Positions 44,639 to 58,198 of a stretch of 64,000 nucleotides of DNA are shown one piece after another. The position numbers and the translations under genes are program-made. The stretch comes from Nemophila menziesii (Eukaryota > Streptophyta > Magnoliopsida > Boraginales > Hydrophyllaceae), in contig JARWIR010000010.1 of assembly GCA_029959085.1 (NCBI GenBank), forward strand, positions 9,321,001 through 9,385,000, in the 5' to 3' direction. How positions within the stretch are numbered: the stretch's first letter is position 1; every line of letters starts with the position of its first letter. Under the pieces are notes generated by a model. It ran no database searches. It had not been told where the DNA came from and saw only the letters and a program-made list of their open reading frames with translations.

Positions 44639-47600
44639 TTAGCACACTAACTTCTCTACTATCCTTATACCACTATTTCTCTTTAGACTCCTATCTTTAA
44701 TCTTCATTTTCACCATTTCACAAATCCGTCCAACAATTTGATATTCATTCAAACTTACCCCTCCATGTTCAATCTCATTTCTTTGCCACCATATAATATA
44801 AATATATGAAGTAACTACCAAGCTAACCATTATCTTCATTTCATCATTTGGTAAATTAAGAAACTTTTCATTTAACTCCTCAAATTCTCTCGGCACCCAA
44901 CTAATATCACATATCTCCAATATTCTAGTCAATATTCTCTTAGAAAATTAGCACAAAAAGAAAATATGTATATTATCTTCACTTACATCTTTACAAAGAC
45001 TGCACAAGGGATTAATTTGACACCCCCATTCTAGCATTCTCTGTTTAGTGCCTTGCCTGTTTTGAATAGCCAACCACGAGATAAAAGAGCACCTTGGAAT
45101 ATTTTCCTTAGCCCATATGAACTTACTCCAATTTACTTCAACTGAGTCTGGGTGATTTGTGATTTTAAAGAAGGTTTTCTTGAAGGAAAAACCTTTTATT
45201 ATCACTTTCACTCCATAGCTTTAGATCCTCTCTATCCACAAGCTTATAATCTACAAACTTTGGTAGCATTTTACCAACACATGGAAGAAATCTCCACCTG
45301 TCTCTCCCATAATAAGTTTCAACTGTTTTATCACTATTTAAATTATCTTTTTCAAGCTCTATCCCCAATATTTGTTGAATATTCTGCCCTTTTAACCATC
45401 TATCCCATATCAGACAAGTACTTCTTCCATTATATACTTTGTGAGTTATAAATTCACACGCAATTTTTCTAATTTTCATTAGCTTCTTCCAAATCCAAGT
45501 ATAATTTTGTTTTTCTTCCATACTCCAAATAAACTTGCCTTTTACTATATTATATTTCACCCACATACTCCATAAATTATGTTTCTGAGAGTACATTCTC
45601 CAGAATGTAAATAAAAGACAAACTAAATTTAACTTTTCTATACTTTGAATACCCAACCCTCCATTTTCATTACTCATACAAACTTTCTCCCACACAATTT
45701 TTGCCCCTTGAGAACCCTCTATATTTCCTTTCCATGAAAAGCTACTCATAAGTTGATTGAGCTTATAAGTAACCTGTTTAGGCAAGAGAAATACTCTACA
45801 CAAGTATAGAATTTTACTAATGATTATACTCTTGATTAATTCCACTCTACCTGAATATGATAGCAGTTTAGATGTCCATTGATTGATAGTGCTATAAATT
45901 TTTTCCACCAGTTTATTTCCTTCATCTACACTCAGTTTCTTTGAATGAAGTGGGACACCCAGATACCTAACTGGTAATCTACCAATTTTAATATTAAGAA
46001 TCTGAGAAATCTTTTCTTCTATTTCTGAATTACCACCACTGATGTAGACTTCACTTTTTTGAAAATTTATTTGTAACCCAGAGATTCTTGAGAAAAAATT
46101 TAAACCTTCCTTCACTATCTTAGCTGATTAAATTTTAGCTTTGAAAAATACAAATAAATCTTCAGCGAAAATAATGTGGTTAAGCTTCATAACCTCACAC
46201 TTTTGATGATAGCTGAATTATCTTTCTTTTCCGAGGTGTGTAAATAACCCTGTGAATACTTCCATGCACATAGCGAATAAATAAGGAGAGATAGGGTCAC
46301 CTTCCCTCAACCCTCTCTTTCTTTTAAAGAAACCATACGCTTCTCCATTCACACACAATGAATATGTTGGTGAGCACACACACATTCTGATCCACTTGAT
46401 GAATTTTGTTGGAAAATCAAGAGAAATTAAGATGTTAAGTAAAAAACTCCAATTTACACTATCATAAGACTTTTGAAGGTCAAAATTGATAGTGTAGTTT
46501 GAAACATTATTTCTTCTATCATATCTCAACATTATATATTGAGCCACCAAGATATTATCTCTAAAATATCGACCTTCAACATACGCCGCTTGGTTCAAAG
46601 ATATGACAGAGTTCATTACCTTCTTTAATTGTTTACCATAAGCAACCTTAAGATGTTACTTGAGCACACTTTTTCTTTCTCATCCTTAGTTCCTACCAAT
46701 TGCTTGTAAAAATTTATTGACTCTTCTTTAATTAAGTTTGGATCTTCAATTACTTCTCCATCATTAGTGATTAGTAGAGATATATTGTTTTTCGCAATTC
46801 TTCCTTTGATAATCCTATGATAATAAGCCGAGTTACAATCTATTTCATTTTTGAAAATTACTCTAGCTTTTTGCTTTAAAACCTTGTGTTGAATTATCAT
46901 AGCTTCCTCTAATTCAGTACTTAAAATTCTTTCCTCATGAATATTACTTGCATCAAAGCATCGACTCATAATATTATTTTGAACAATACTTAACTGAGCC
47001 TTGATCAATTCTATAGTTTCAGAGTTTCTTCTAAAGTAAGTATTATTGAATTTCTTTAAAGCAGCTTTTAGTGTTTTTTTGTATCATACACAATGAATAC
47101 ATATAATTTCCATCAAATTTTATACTCCATGCTTGTTTCACCGTGTCTATAAACTTATCATGTTTAACCCAAGCATCAAAGAATTTGAACTGACTAGCCA
47201 CTATTATTTTCTTGCTCCGCACACTTATCTTTATAGGACAATGATCTGAGGTAGAAGGTGAATGAACCATAACACTAGAAGTCAGTGTGTCAAGCCATTT
47301 TGTATATATAAATACCCCGTCTATCTTACTTGCTCTAATATTATAGACATCACTCTTATTTGTCCATGTATAAAACTGCCCTCCGTAACCATGCTCAAGT
47401 AAATTAGCATCTTCAATGCACTCATTAAACTCCATAGCTCCTTTATCCAATACAGTACAGTTGAGTTTGTCTTGTATTTTTAGTATATCATTAACATTAC
47501 CCATTATGCATAATATATCTTTTTCAAATTTTCTACTACATTCTATCATATCATGTCATAGCTCTTTCCTTTCACCACTGTCACTACTCGCATAAACCAT

Positions 47601-47918
47601 AGCAATATATACCTCTTCCTGATTTTCATTAATCTTCATTTGAACAAGAATAGTCTGAGAAGATTATGATATTAACTTCACATCCACATATTTGTTATCC
47701 CATAGTAACCAGATCCGACCACTAGCATCATTATTATAGTTATGTAACATTTCGATATAAGAGAAATGTTTATTTATTATCTCAGGATAGTTGTGAGCTT
47801 TGACTTTAGTTTCAAGCAACCCAACCACTCTGATTTTATTATTAACTAAAAAATCCTTGACATCAAACTGCCTTATTACATTGTTGAAACCTCTGACATT
47901 CCAAGCTACACAGTTCAT
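44639..47918 (-). pseudogene. LINE ORF2: endonuclease, reverse transcriptase, C-terminal Cys region, broken
   Basis: Starts at 47918 (MNCVAWNVRGFNN). The APE-type endonuclease has LLETK and SDHCPI, but the catalytic GDFN block reads GNVN (near 47500). RT has AYVEGRYFRDNI, NFDLQKSYDSVNW and GLREGDPISPYLFAM (46218-46616). The active site is FAED instead of FADD, near 46160-46175. RYLGVPLHSKKLSV is near 45935-45980. The end has WGCQINPLCSLCKD-VSEDNIHIFFLC (44948-45211) and the tail to 44639. Stops or frame changes lie near 47660, 47555, 47040, 46620, 46125 and 44945. Both changed catalytic blocks and the stops mean it is inactive. Confidence 0.88.
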
Positions 47919-47929
47919 ATATTGGGTGA

Positions 47930-49115
47930 CCTGGTTATCTCCTCTTCTCCATTGTGATTAGTAATAAACTCAAGCACATCATGATCAATCAATTTTTCTT
48001 CTATACCTTGAAGTTTCTCAAACTGATTTGTGTTTACTAAAGAAATTGATTATCCATTGTTTTTACCACTCCTCTTGTTACTCCTTATAATACTCCATTC
48101 TTCAACTACTTTTTTCGCTTTATCTATCTTACTCCCATTCTCAATTGTTCAAATAGTCTCTTTTGGCATCCACACCTTCTGAATATTGTTACATTTTCTC
48201 TCAACATGCCCAAACCTATTGCACTTAACACATATTATAGGTCTTCATTCATATTCCTTTTTCACTATCTGCAACTCCTCTAATCCAATATCCACCATTA
48301 ATTCCTCATGTAATTCTTCCTTTGTGTCTACTTCTACACAAACTCTGGCATACCCTAGCCTGTTTTTTTACTCAGTAATGGAGTCCATTTGTAGAGGGAC
48401 TCCAAAAACCACTAGCAACATAACTTAGCCCTCTCTGTGTCGATAAGTTTATCGGAACGTTGACTAACTTTACCCATATCGGAATCTTTGATACATCAAT
48501 CTTATCAAACTGCATACACGGTTTCCACGGCCTAAGAAGTAGAGGTTTTACGTTGATATTCCATATCTGTTCAAGTGCTTTGCTATAATATTGTTGATTT
48601 TCAAACTTAAACACAACACTAACCTTTGCACTCGAATTTATATCAATTTCCTTAATTTACTCCATTTAAATCTAACAAAATTGACAATAGCGAAGAAAGG
48701 AGGAGGAGTGTCAAGGAATTGACCTACCAAACTGTTTACCCATTGCTCTGCTCCTTTATTTAAGACATCTTGAGGCGGTTTAATTAATTTCTTACCCTCC
48801 AAGTTAGTGAAACTTCATCGACCCACTCGTACATTTACCAAATAAATTTGACCATGGTACACCTTTTATTTCTTTTGGTACAACTCGATCTGAATTCGAT
48901 GTCGCCGCCTATACTACCTTAGTCACCGGATTCTCTGGGATTATGATAGGTTCTGAGCAATCTTCTTCACCCTTGTACGTGTGTTTAACAGATAAGTACT
49001 CGGAGAGAGTATTTCTTTCGTAATATCTCGATATCTGGTTTTCGCCTTTTGATTTGTAGTGCTTTTACCAGATCCGTTAACTACCTTATTGACTCTAGCT
49101 GAGTTTAGCATTCTA
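47930..49115 (-). pseudogene. LINE ORF1 (DUF4283-type RNA-binding protein with zinc knuckle), broken
   Basis: The likely start is MTRMLNSARVNKV near 49115. 48372-48614 holds the DUF4283-like block (VKPLLLRPWKPCMQF, KIPIWVKLVNVPI). In another frame CNRFGHVERKCNN near 48190-48230 is a zinc knuckle. It binds element RNA in plant L1 elements. Several stops break it. Confidence 0.75.
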
Positions 49116-49430
49116 GTCATAGTTGAGAGAACAACTAAAAGGAAAAAAAAGAAGGAAAAACAACAAGCGGGTAGAAAATGAAGTTTGACGTGAGATTAGA
49201 GATGGTAAGTGAAGGTTAGGAAAGCTATGAAAAAGTGTTAAATCCCAGAATAATCAAGGTCAAACACTAATTCAGGAAAGAGAAAAAGCTAAAAATATGA
49301 AGAAAAAAAAAGGCTAAAAGTGGAGTGTAGGTGGAAATTTTGGGATAGAATAAAAATTAGTGGATGAAAGGCTTGGGAGGATATTTTTTTGATAAGTTGA
49401 CTCTCGTTGACTCTCGTTCTTGTGTTTCAA

Positions 49431-49535
49431 CATTTGTTTTATTATATTGCATTCTAATTCATTAACTTTAACAAATGCTTTATATATATTTAACCTAACC
49501 AATAGAAATCCACTCTATTCAATTTTACATTTACA
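49431..49535 (+). repeat. Flank repeat, copy 2, right end
   Basis: Continues copy 2 after the LINE (TTATTATATTGCATTC block) and ends near TTTACATTTACAT. At that point copies 1 and 3 go on to the first TOPLESS-like exon. Confidence 0.7.
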
Positions 49536-52500
49536 TGGGTTGAAGTTCACTAATAATGGTTTATTTTCAAAAGCAAACATATACTAATTATGTAGACTCA
49601 TCTAAAGTATTAAGGATTCCTTCAATGAAAAAAGATTCTACAATCTTTTCATTTAAGATATATAGGGAAGTTCTCAGTGATGAAGGAAAAGATAAAGTCT
49701 TGTCCAAAACCAAACTCCATTCTACGTCTCTAACTCCTTCTAGATTCAATATCAAAGATAAAAAAATAAGTAGGTAAGGCATACTAGATAAAGTGTTATT
49801 ACTAGCATGCATACGAATTTTGTAGGTAATTTATTTCTAACAGACACACACAAAAAAATAATAACCATTAACAATATCATTAAAACCAAAAATATTCCAT
49901 AAAAATTCAACATTATTAGATTCTTAAATATAAATATCATATAAGGAAATAGATCTATATATAACACTATTTTAAGCTTACCAATAATTATCAAATCTAT
50001 AATTGTAGGTATAATTTTTACTTTCTTAAAGTCGGGTAGGTCGTTCTTGGTCAGACATCCCTACATTTATAGATTTTTTGTTTAGGTGTAAAACTATTCC
50101 ATATCTTATAGGTGGTGATATCTATATTATAATGGGGAAATATTTTACCACTAACATGCTAATAGGATAGCTTTCCTCCACAAGATGTTAGGCAACCCTG
50201 ATAGTATTAACATAAAATTCATCAGCATATTACATGATTGATTAAACCATTTAGATAAGCCATTTTGTTTGTCTATGTAAAGATAACTTAGTTCACATAT
50301 TATTTGACTAGTTCGACAAAAATCTTATACGAAGATGGAACTATATTCTATGCCCCTGCTATACTTAAGTCTCTTAATTTTTCTATAAAATTTTATGTCA
50401 GGTTTATATTCTAAAAACATGTATTTTGTTCATATTTAGACTTTAGGAGATATGTTTTCTTCTATCTAACATAGTTACCTATAAATGAAATATAGTAAAA
50501 AAATTCTCCTCTACTATTGTTTTTTTTCTAAAATGACTTAGTTAGAATTCATCAATCCAAAGAACTTGGTATCTCTAGTTGTCAAGTGTTTAAGAGGGTT
50601 TCAATCTATATTTGAATATACATATATTTGACATCTATAAAAAAACATCAACTTTTCTTACTAGTATAATTCCTAAGATACTAAAAATTTCAATCGAATC
50701 GATACTTACATGACCTAATCCATCACGTCACATATAAATAGAATTACAATATAATAAATTTAGATGCATTTTAAATCATAAATGTTATGGTGTTCAATAC
50801 AACGAATGACTTATTCACATACAGCTAACCCACACATTCATTATTTTCTTGTCAAAAAGATTTATCATCACCAAATTCTAGTTATATACCTATTTAGTTG
50901 TTAAGGGATGCCAAGGTAAGTTCCTTCAACAATCAAACATATGGTCCCTAGAAGTTAGTTGAAGAAGATTATTACTCTTTCTAAGGATCTGTCATGAATG
51001 GATTCCTTTTTTCTAATCGACTTGTTTATTTATATAATATAAAGTGTATATAATATAAAAATTGCAAAACTAAAATTTGTGTAGTTGTCTCGGAATATAT
51101 AGTTCACATGGGTCTTTTAATTCAATTTGGTGTTTCTTGTGATCATAAGGCAAGTAATTGTAGTCTAAAAATATGTGAACATTTCATGAGGAATAGTTTG
51201 CAAAATTACGCAAACAAATAATTTCATAATAATACATTTCATATTTTTGGTCATCTGAATTCTTGTTTGAATATATTAATATACTTTCAAGTTAAATTTT
51301 TTATTTAACAGAGACTCTATCATTCAAAAATACATTGGATGCTTTTTCATTATATACCTGACATGATATTTGAGGCAAAAGTTCTTGAAAAATCAAAAAA
51401 CTATTGTCCAATGATTTCTCTTCTTTTATGATAACATAATAGTATCACGAGATATAATTTTGGGGGTTTATAGGATTTATTCGAGGGATTATCGCCTAGT
51501 ATCTGGCAATCTATGAGATCCTCTCATGTTTCAGCTTTTAAGTTACTTTTAAATCTTTTATGTGTTAAATATGGGTTGAGTGATTAGATCTTACGTATAT
51601 GGATGATAAGATACCTTTAGATTATGATAAAAAAATTGAAAAGTCGAGGAAACCCCCAATCACGGCTATAAAGGGCAATAAAGCTACTTTTGGAAAGCGG
51701 AAGTATTAACCATACATAATTAGAAATAGACTTTAAAACAGACACTAGACGCAACCAGCTAGGATTATGAGCTATTTAGCTTATTTGCAAGAGAGACAAC
51801 TAAATTAATATTCATCAGAAAGCTCATATTCTTCATTCTCCTTTAAATAGTTCTATGAAATCGAATAGTAAAATACTAGTTGCGTCTATAATATCTTTTT
51901 TAACACAAATTTTTTATTTTTTCCACTCATAATTATGGTAAATTTGTAAGTTATGTATTTCATATTTCTTTTTGTGTAATTGTTGTTATTTCTTTTATCG
52001 CAGTGTTTTTCCATTTCAGCAACATGTGTTTGTTTTGTATGAATATAATTAATTTATCTTTCTATATTCTGATCAAATATAGATTTATTTTAGTATCATA
52101 AACTATTAGCCCTGTGTGGGATTTAGGAAAAACCCTAGTTTATTTATATATTGTATGTGTTAGTGATCCTAACATAATTGGCTAGTCAGATAATCTTATT
52201 GGTTAAGTACTTTCTAGCGTTGAGATCTTATGTTGAAAAACGTTACTCGAGTACTCTACTTATTATTTGGCAACCTTCTATGCTACATTTGTGGGAGTTA
52301 GAAGGAAATTATAATTCTGAATAATATTACAACAAAAAATGTAACCTTATTTTAGAAATGATTGACTTAGTAGGATATGTGAATACTAGTAAACTGGAGA
52401 GATACTCTCATCTCTTATTCTTCATTGTTTATTTAATTTATTACTTTAATTATTAACTTTTTTAATTCTTGCATCTTAGTCTTTATAATAAAACCAAACA

Positions 52501-52589
52501 AATAGTTTATTTTACTTCTAGTCTTTTAATAGTTAGCAATTAAATAAATATACGCTTCTATAAAAGTAGTCTCGTAGAAACGAGACTCT
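49536..52589. other. Unassigned AT-rich 3 kb
   Basis: Replaces the TOPLESS-like coding part expected after flank copy 2. One 73-codon open frame (49556-49777, +) ends at a GTAAGG splice-donor-like site; I do not recognise its product. The rest has no frame longer than about 80 codons and no recognised domain. It may hold one or more very old insertions. Confidence 0.5.
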
Positions 52590-52690
52590 TATATTTAGTT
52601 TCATTACTTGTTAACAATCATGTGGAGATGATACTCTCGAAGTGCTTAAATAGGTAGCTTATATTATCACACCTTGGAAGAAAAAACCCA
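52590..52690 (+). repeat. Short repeat matching 42118-42216
   Basis: GATGATACTCTCGA and AAATAGGTAGCTTAT-TTATCACACC blocks are shared with the start of flank copy 2. It suggests the repeat unit ended with this segment. Confidence 0.65.
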
Positions 52691-53289
52691 CCATCAAGTC
52701 TAAAAAAAGATGGGAGTTGTAGTAGCATTCTCTTCACATGTATTAGATTTCCCTAATCACATAATTGCCTTTGCACATCAAGAACTTAATCACAAAGTGA
52801 CATTTTATTCCCCAACCCTGCCTAGTGGTTTCATTTCATGCTGACTTATAATGAACCATTACTATTTAGTATCCTAGCTCAATGCATCACTAAGGTTTGA
52901 GAATTATAATTTAAACTCACTGATGGCCTTATGGTATTGCCAAATATTTCCTTTAATTTAGACTTTGTTTGGTCTTGTAGTATATATTCCCTCAAGGTCT
53001 TCTCGACATCTTGCAATGACTTATAAATTCAGTACTCTATTATATGCATATATACAACGTGATATTCCACTTTGATAACGATACTTAAATCTTTCATTAG
53101 TGGTCGGAGGCTTGACACATAATGGATTTACATAAACATCACTATTCATTGTTATTGGTCATTGGATTCTGTTAGACCCTACTTTATTATGAGGTCCCCA
53201 ATGGATTGCTCGTACTTATTCAGCCTATTTTAGACATGTTAAGAGGGGATATAATTCTCTAATATTTTATTTTAATTGTTATTTAGAGT
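52691..53289. other. Unassigned stretch before flank copy 3
   Basis: Holds a 44-codon frame from ATG 52710 to a stop at 52842-52844 (starts MGVVVAFSSHVLDF). Nothing else is supported. Confidence 0.4.
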
Positions 53290-56220
53290 TAATTGTTAAG
53301 TTTAAATAATACAGATCATCATGTGAGGTGGCTGTAATTTTGAAATAAGGGAGTGAAATTGTAAAATATTTATGTACAATAATTTTTTTGAGTGTAGAGT
53401 AATGTGTTTAATGAAGTTAATTATTTTATACGAAAGTAATCAGGATAATATTTTTATTACATAATACGATCAATAAAATTATATTTTCTACTTTATCACT
53501 AAGTTTATATAATGATCGAATCTGATTTGGATTTTTGAACAATCTAACTAAATTGCTAATTCTAACTTTACTAAACGTCTTTTTAATTGTTGATTACTAC
53601 TATAAAATATTAATAAGTTTAGGTAATATAATATACATCAATGTCGGATGTCACCCCAATTTAGAGCCCGTTTGGGATTGATTATTTTGGAGCTAAAAGC
53701 GCTTTTTGATTAAAATTAAAACATTTGTATAAATTATTAAAAAATATTTTGACATCCAAAATCACTTTAAGTGATTATTTTAATAATCACTAATCTAGTG
53801 CTTTTCCAAAAAGTGATTTTAAGAGTCTAAAACATTGTCATGGATCTAAAATCACTTTAAGTGATTATTTTGAAAAGCAATCCCAAACGGGCACTTAAAC
53901 CACCCTTTTATCACTTCTTACTTGGACCAATCATAAAAAAGAGAGAAATGATAAATGGGGAAAAAAGAATATGATTCATCTATTTAAACTTTACTTAAGA
54001 TGTGTTAAATGGATGGTGTGGTTTAGGGTGATATACAACATTATTTTGTAATTTAAGTTTCTTGACAGGAAAATCTAATTGATGAAATTATTTCAAAATA
54101 CAATTTCTCTAATAGGACGAAAGGTAAATCAAAATTAAATCTTTATATTCAAATATATAGTCTAAAATACATGATATATATATAAAAAAATTATATACTA
54201 TTTTATACCCTTCCATAATGGAAATGAGATCAAATAAGATTAAGAAAATAAATAAATATTTATTTATAATCAAGTCACACCTAATAATACGGCGGTATGA
54301 GAGGAATTAAAAATAATTATTTTAAAAAAAAGAAACATTATTATTGGTGTTTATGATCTCAACATAGGAGATAATACATGGGTAAATAAAAAAAGAGTGA
54401 TATATATATCTTTATCCCAAAAAAAGACTTACAACAATTAATACCTAATCTTATGTATAAAGCTCCAAATCAAGTTTAAATGCAATAGGGTTGTTAAAAA
54501 AAAGTGTATTGAGCTTTTTTTTCATGAGTCTAGATATAAATATTTTTGATATTGAAAACCTAGTTCAAGATTTAAAACAAAAATACTGATATATCAATAT
54601 ATTTACTACAATTAGAAAAAATTTCTATATCTTTAATAAAATATTTATTACTCTTCTTTTTTTGTTTATAACTAAATCCTAACAATAATTTAAGATTTTT
54701 CAAAAATTCATTCTTACTCAAATTAACACATCACGTATTCTAATCAGACACAAGTTTTTATCGAAACTTGAAATCCAATAAAAAGGACAAATACCATGTA
54801 AAATAGTATCATACTTAGATTTCTTAAACTCTTCATTATTCTATTATATGTTTTATTTTAATTAAAACTTAATTTATACAATTGATATTATGAATGTGTG
54901 AATTTCAGATCAAGATAGTAGATCTTTAAATTTACCATATTTTAATACCATATAAATCTTAATATCCCTATTATAGTCCATTTCTCTCTAAATTCATAAT
55001 TTAATATTTTTATATAAAAAATCAAAGTTATTTTCTCCTTTCCACAAAACATTCGCCTCTATTTTTATTTTCAAATTCATATTTTAATTGGAAGCAATAA
55101 TTTCGTAATAAAATTGTGTATATCTGTCAATATCATTAGAAGTGTTGTATGTGCTACTATTGGACTAATTTTAATTGCAATTTTGCTTGTAATTTTTTAT
55201 TCTTCTCTCTTTTTTAGTTTTGTTGAGTATATCCTCGTTATTGTGATTACTTTTAATTCTTAAGAAAATCATATTTTGGATAAAATATTTTCTCCTGCTC
55301 ATAATTTTAATATCATTAATATCAAGCTTTAAATTTGTACCCAAACCAAATTAATTAATAATACTCCTTGGTGGTTTACTATATTATTAGAAAATAGATT
55401 TCTCATGTATTTTATTATTAGCTGATTTTCATGATGGTTTCCATCCTATGGAAAGATTTTTTTGCAAAAGGTTTATGCTCACAGAACTAATGTGAAAAAG
55501 GGAAGCAGTAAAAGGATCTGAAAAAAATACATCATAATAAATTATTCTCATCCCATTCTTTAAAATATTCAACTACTTTCTTTATCATTTACAACCTAAT
55601 TAACTTCTAAGCCTCCCATCGATGTCCCCCTTCTCTATCACCTTTCACCACCAATTCTATAAAACCACTTCAATTACACTTGTCACGGTCATTACAATGA
55701 TATTGAGTGAATATCATACTATAAATATTACAAACATCATATTTCTGTAATTTAAATTTTTTGTATATACATTATGGTGTCATAGCAAAAAAATATTCAT
55801 TCTAAACATAAATAAAAAATTATAACTCAGTTATATTCAACTGAAAAAACTTTCATGTTTTGAGCACTTAGTGTATATATATAATTAATATACATATATT
55901 ATTATTTTTTACCTTTTTCTATATTTACCTTCTAACTTCATGAAAACATTCAGCTACTTCATGTTCAGCATTACTAGTAGCTTAAAATTTAATATTTAAT
56001 TTATATTACTAATATAGTTATGGTAAGTAAAATTTGTAAAATTTATATATTATATACTACTTAAATATTTTTTTATATTGCATTCTAATTCATTAAATTT
56101 AATTCTTGTTTTATATATTTAATCTAACCAATATAAATCCACTATATTTTATTTAACATTTACATTGTATTGTTATTGTACAATAAATAGTTTTTTGTTG
56201 ATAAATTAAAGAAATATCAG
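53290..56220 (+). repeat. Flank repeat, copy 3
   Basis: Begins with TTAAGTTTAAATA-A-ACA, as copy 1 does at 34723, and follows it to the first TOPLESS-like exon. It differs mainly by the MITE at 53664-53894. Confidence 0.8.
53664..53894. mobile_element. Tourist-like MITE (PIF/Harbinger type)
   Basis: 231 bp with 17-bp inverted ends GWGCCCGTTTGGGATTG, flanked by TTA on both sides (53661-53663, 53895-53897). Two inner copies of an AATCACTTTAAGTGATTATTTT palindrome add further structure. Flank copies 1 and 2 show the empty site at the same place. Confidence 0.85.
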
Positions 56221-58198
56221 TTCCTGAATTGCAGAACAATGTCTGATAAGATGCAAGACTCTGATAAAGAAAGGTATATGAAGGCATCACAAATGTAATT
56301 AGCATTAAAGTTACCAAATGTAATCATTTACCTCTAAATATGTGTGATTTATTTTAACTTAAAGTAAATGTTGTTTTTAGACATGGACGAGCATCAAACA
56401 CTTATTTCGCCAGAATGTAAGTTGACAATTTTATAGTAACTAGGAAATAGGAGGAAGTCGAGCATTACATAAAAGATTTCATTTAATTTGATTTATGTTA
56501 ATTAAAAAGGAATATCTTGTTGGTAATCAGGAAACAAAAGAACATTGAAGCACTCTAACAGTATAATATACTTAAAGACTTTTACTTATTTCAGTCAACA
56601 AATGTTCTTTTGCCAATTCATACATGTTGCATTTTGGTAGGGAAGACGCCCAAAATTCCTTCATGATTCCTAGTAATCACTTGAAAAGCTTTAAAAATTA
56701 ATTTCTTTTATTAATTCCCGTTATATTTTTCTACATTTGTTAGATATGTAAAATTTTATTTATTTGATGTTGAGACAATCTCACAAACTCCTTTCATTTA
56801 GTATTTTCTCCAGTGGCTTTTTGAATGATCAACTAAATGGTTATATATTTATTTTCTTTTGTAGGAGAACAAGACAAAGTTCTAATGTTAATGAAATAAT
56901 CAAGTAACAAAGAAACCTAGTGGATAACCTAAAAAAGTTATTAGAACAATGTATATCCTTAAAAAAAATATTGACTTTAAGAACTTCAAAAGGGTGGGAT
57001 CACTATCTTACATTAATTTACATAAATTTTCAGTTAGACACAGACAAAGGTAACATATATATTACTTTTATATTGTTACCTTATATAATATCTCTTTATA
57101 GAAAATATATTTGCTAATAAACACAAGGGAACTGTAGTAATGCGGGATACATATAATCCAGGAAAAGTGTAATAATATTTTTCTCTTTCTAATGTACGTA
57201 TAATGTTTATCTGAACCTTATTTTTCAAGTTTTACATGAAAAACAATTTAAGTTCCCTCGTCATATTAATTTCACATATATATATATTTGTCATTCTAAA
57301 TTTTTTTCCATGTATCATATCATATATAAACTAAATAAATATATTGGAATAAAACAAAATTGATGACACGTTTTACCTTCGCCAACAAATATTTCAACTT
57401 ATGCTCCTTACTCAAGTAGTATAATATATGTTTATTATATAAATGGATTGCTATGATTTTCGTATGTATATATACAGATGTGACGAATTCCAACCATTAT
57501 TCACTTATTGATGGGGGAATATGTTCATTTATACTACACTCGACATGGAATAACATATGTCTACCCATAACCTAATGACTGTAAACTAGATATTTTGTAG
57601 CCTCCTTACATTACTCTAGGTACGTATATATACATGGTATCCTACAAAAATTGCTTCAACTTTTCATTCACATTGTATCAAGTCTATATCCTCATATTTT
57701 AATGCTAAACTACTATAAATGAACAACTTTTCATGCCTTTTTAGTTAAATATTTATAACTTTCACAACCTATCTTTCCAAACTATGTATATAAATTGATA
57801 CTATATTCTAGCTACCGAGTAATGACTATATATATAATAAAATAAAAATTGATGCAATTAGAACCCCATAAATTGTATCACTCAAGATCAAGATGTCCTA
57901 CTTTCTTTTACAAGAACTAGACAACATTTTTATCTTAACTAAGATGAAATAAACGTTTAGGCATTTAAGTTATGTACATAACCTTTCTCTAATATGATAA
58001 TGTTGTTATTCAACTTTAGGGGAACAATTCACTCTCTTACAACAATAAACATGTTATTTATTATCTACCAGATATTATTATAAACACTCTCAAAGTGTTC
58101 CAAACCATCACGAGCCATGATTTTCACCCAACTTCTTGGTATATATTACAACTATATAGTCATGACAATTAAGTTCTTAAAAGCTTAAATTAGTAAAC
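56221..58198 (+). pseudogene. TOPLESS-like corepressor pseudogene, copy 3, truncated
   Basis: Parallel to 37570-39570. Its first small exon keeps an ATG at 56239 (MSDKMQDSDKER) that copy 1 has lost. The LisH/CTLH part (GRASNTYFAR near 56386, RKQKNIEAL near 56531-56560) has at least four stops. The CTLH exon after 56641 is shortened. A first WD40 exon lies at about 58019-58138 (TITSHDFHPT), with a 12-base gap relative to copy 1. The locus ends at 58198, where a LINE tail begins. The later WD40 exons are absent. Confidence 0.78.

Larger units (their letters stand above)
44408..49425 (-). mobile_element. Near-full-length L1-type LINE, minus strand
   Basis: 5.0 kb, with an 8-base T run at its left end (the poly-A of the minus strand) preceded in element sense by TTTGATTTGATGAT. 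It has ORF1, ORF2 and a 5' leader that includes a repeated GAGAGTCAAC near 49396-49415. It is inserted in flank repeat copy 2, whose sequence continues on both sides; the empty site in copies 1 and 3 confirms both ends. Confidence 0.87.

Noticed and set aside
50030..52580. Possible decayed coding region of another retroelement
   Set aside because: Translations by eye in several frames gave no conserved block; left as unassigned.
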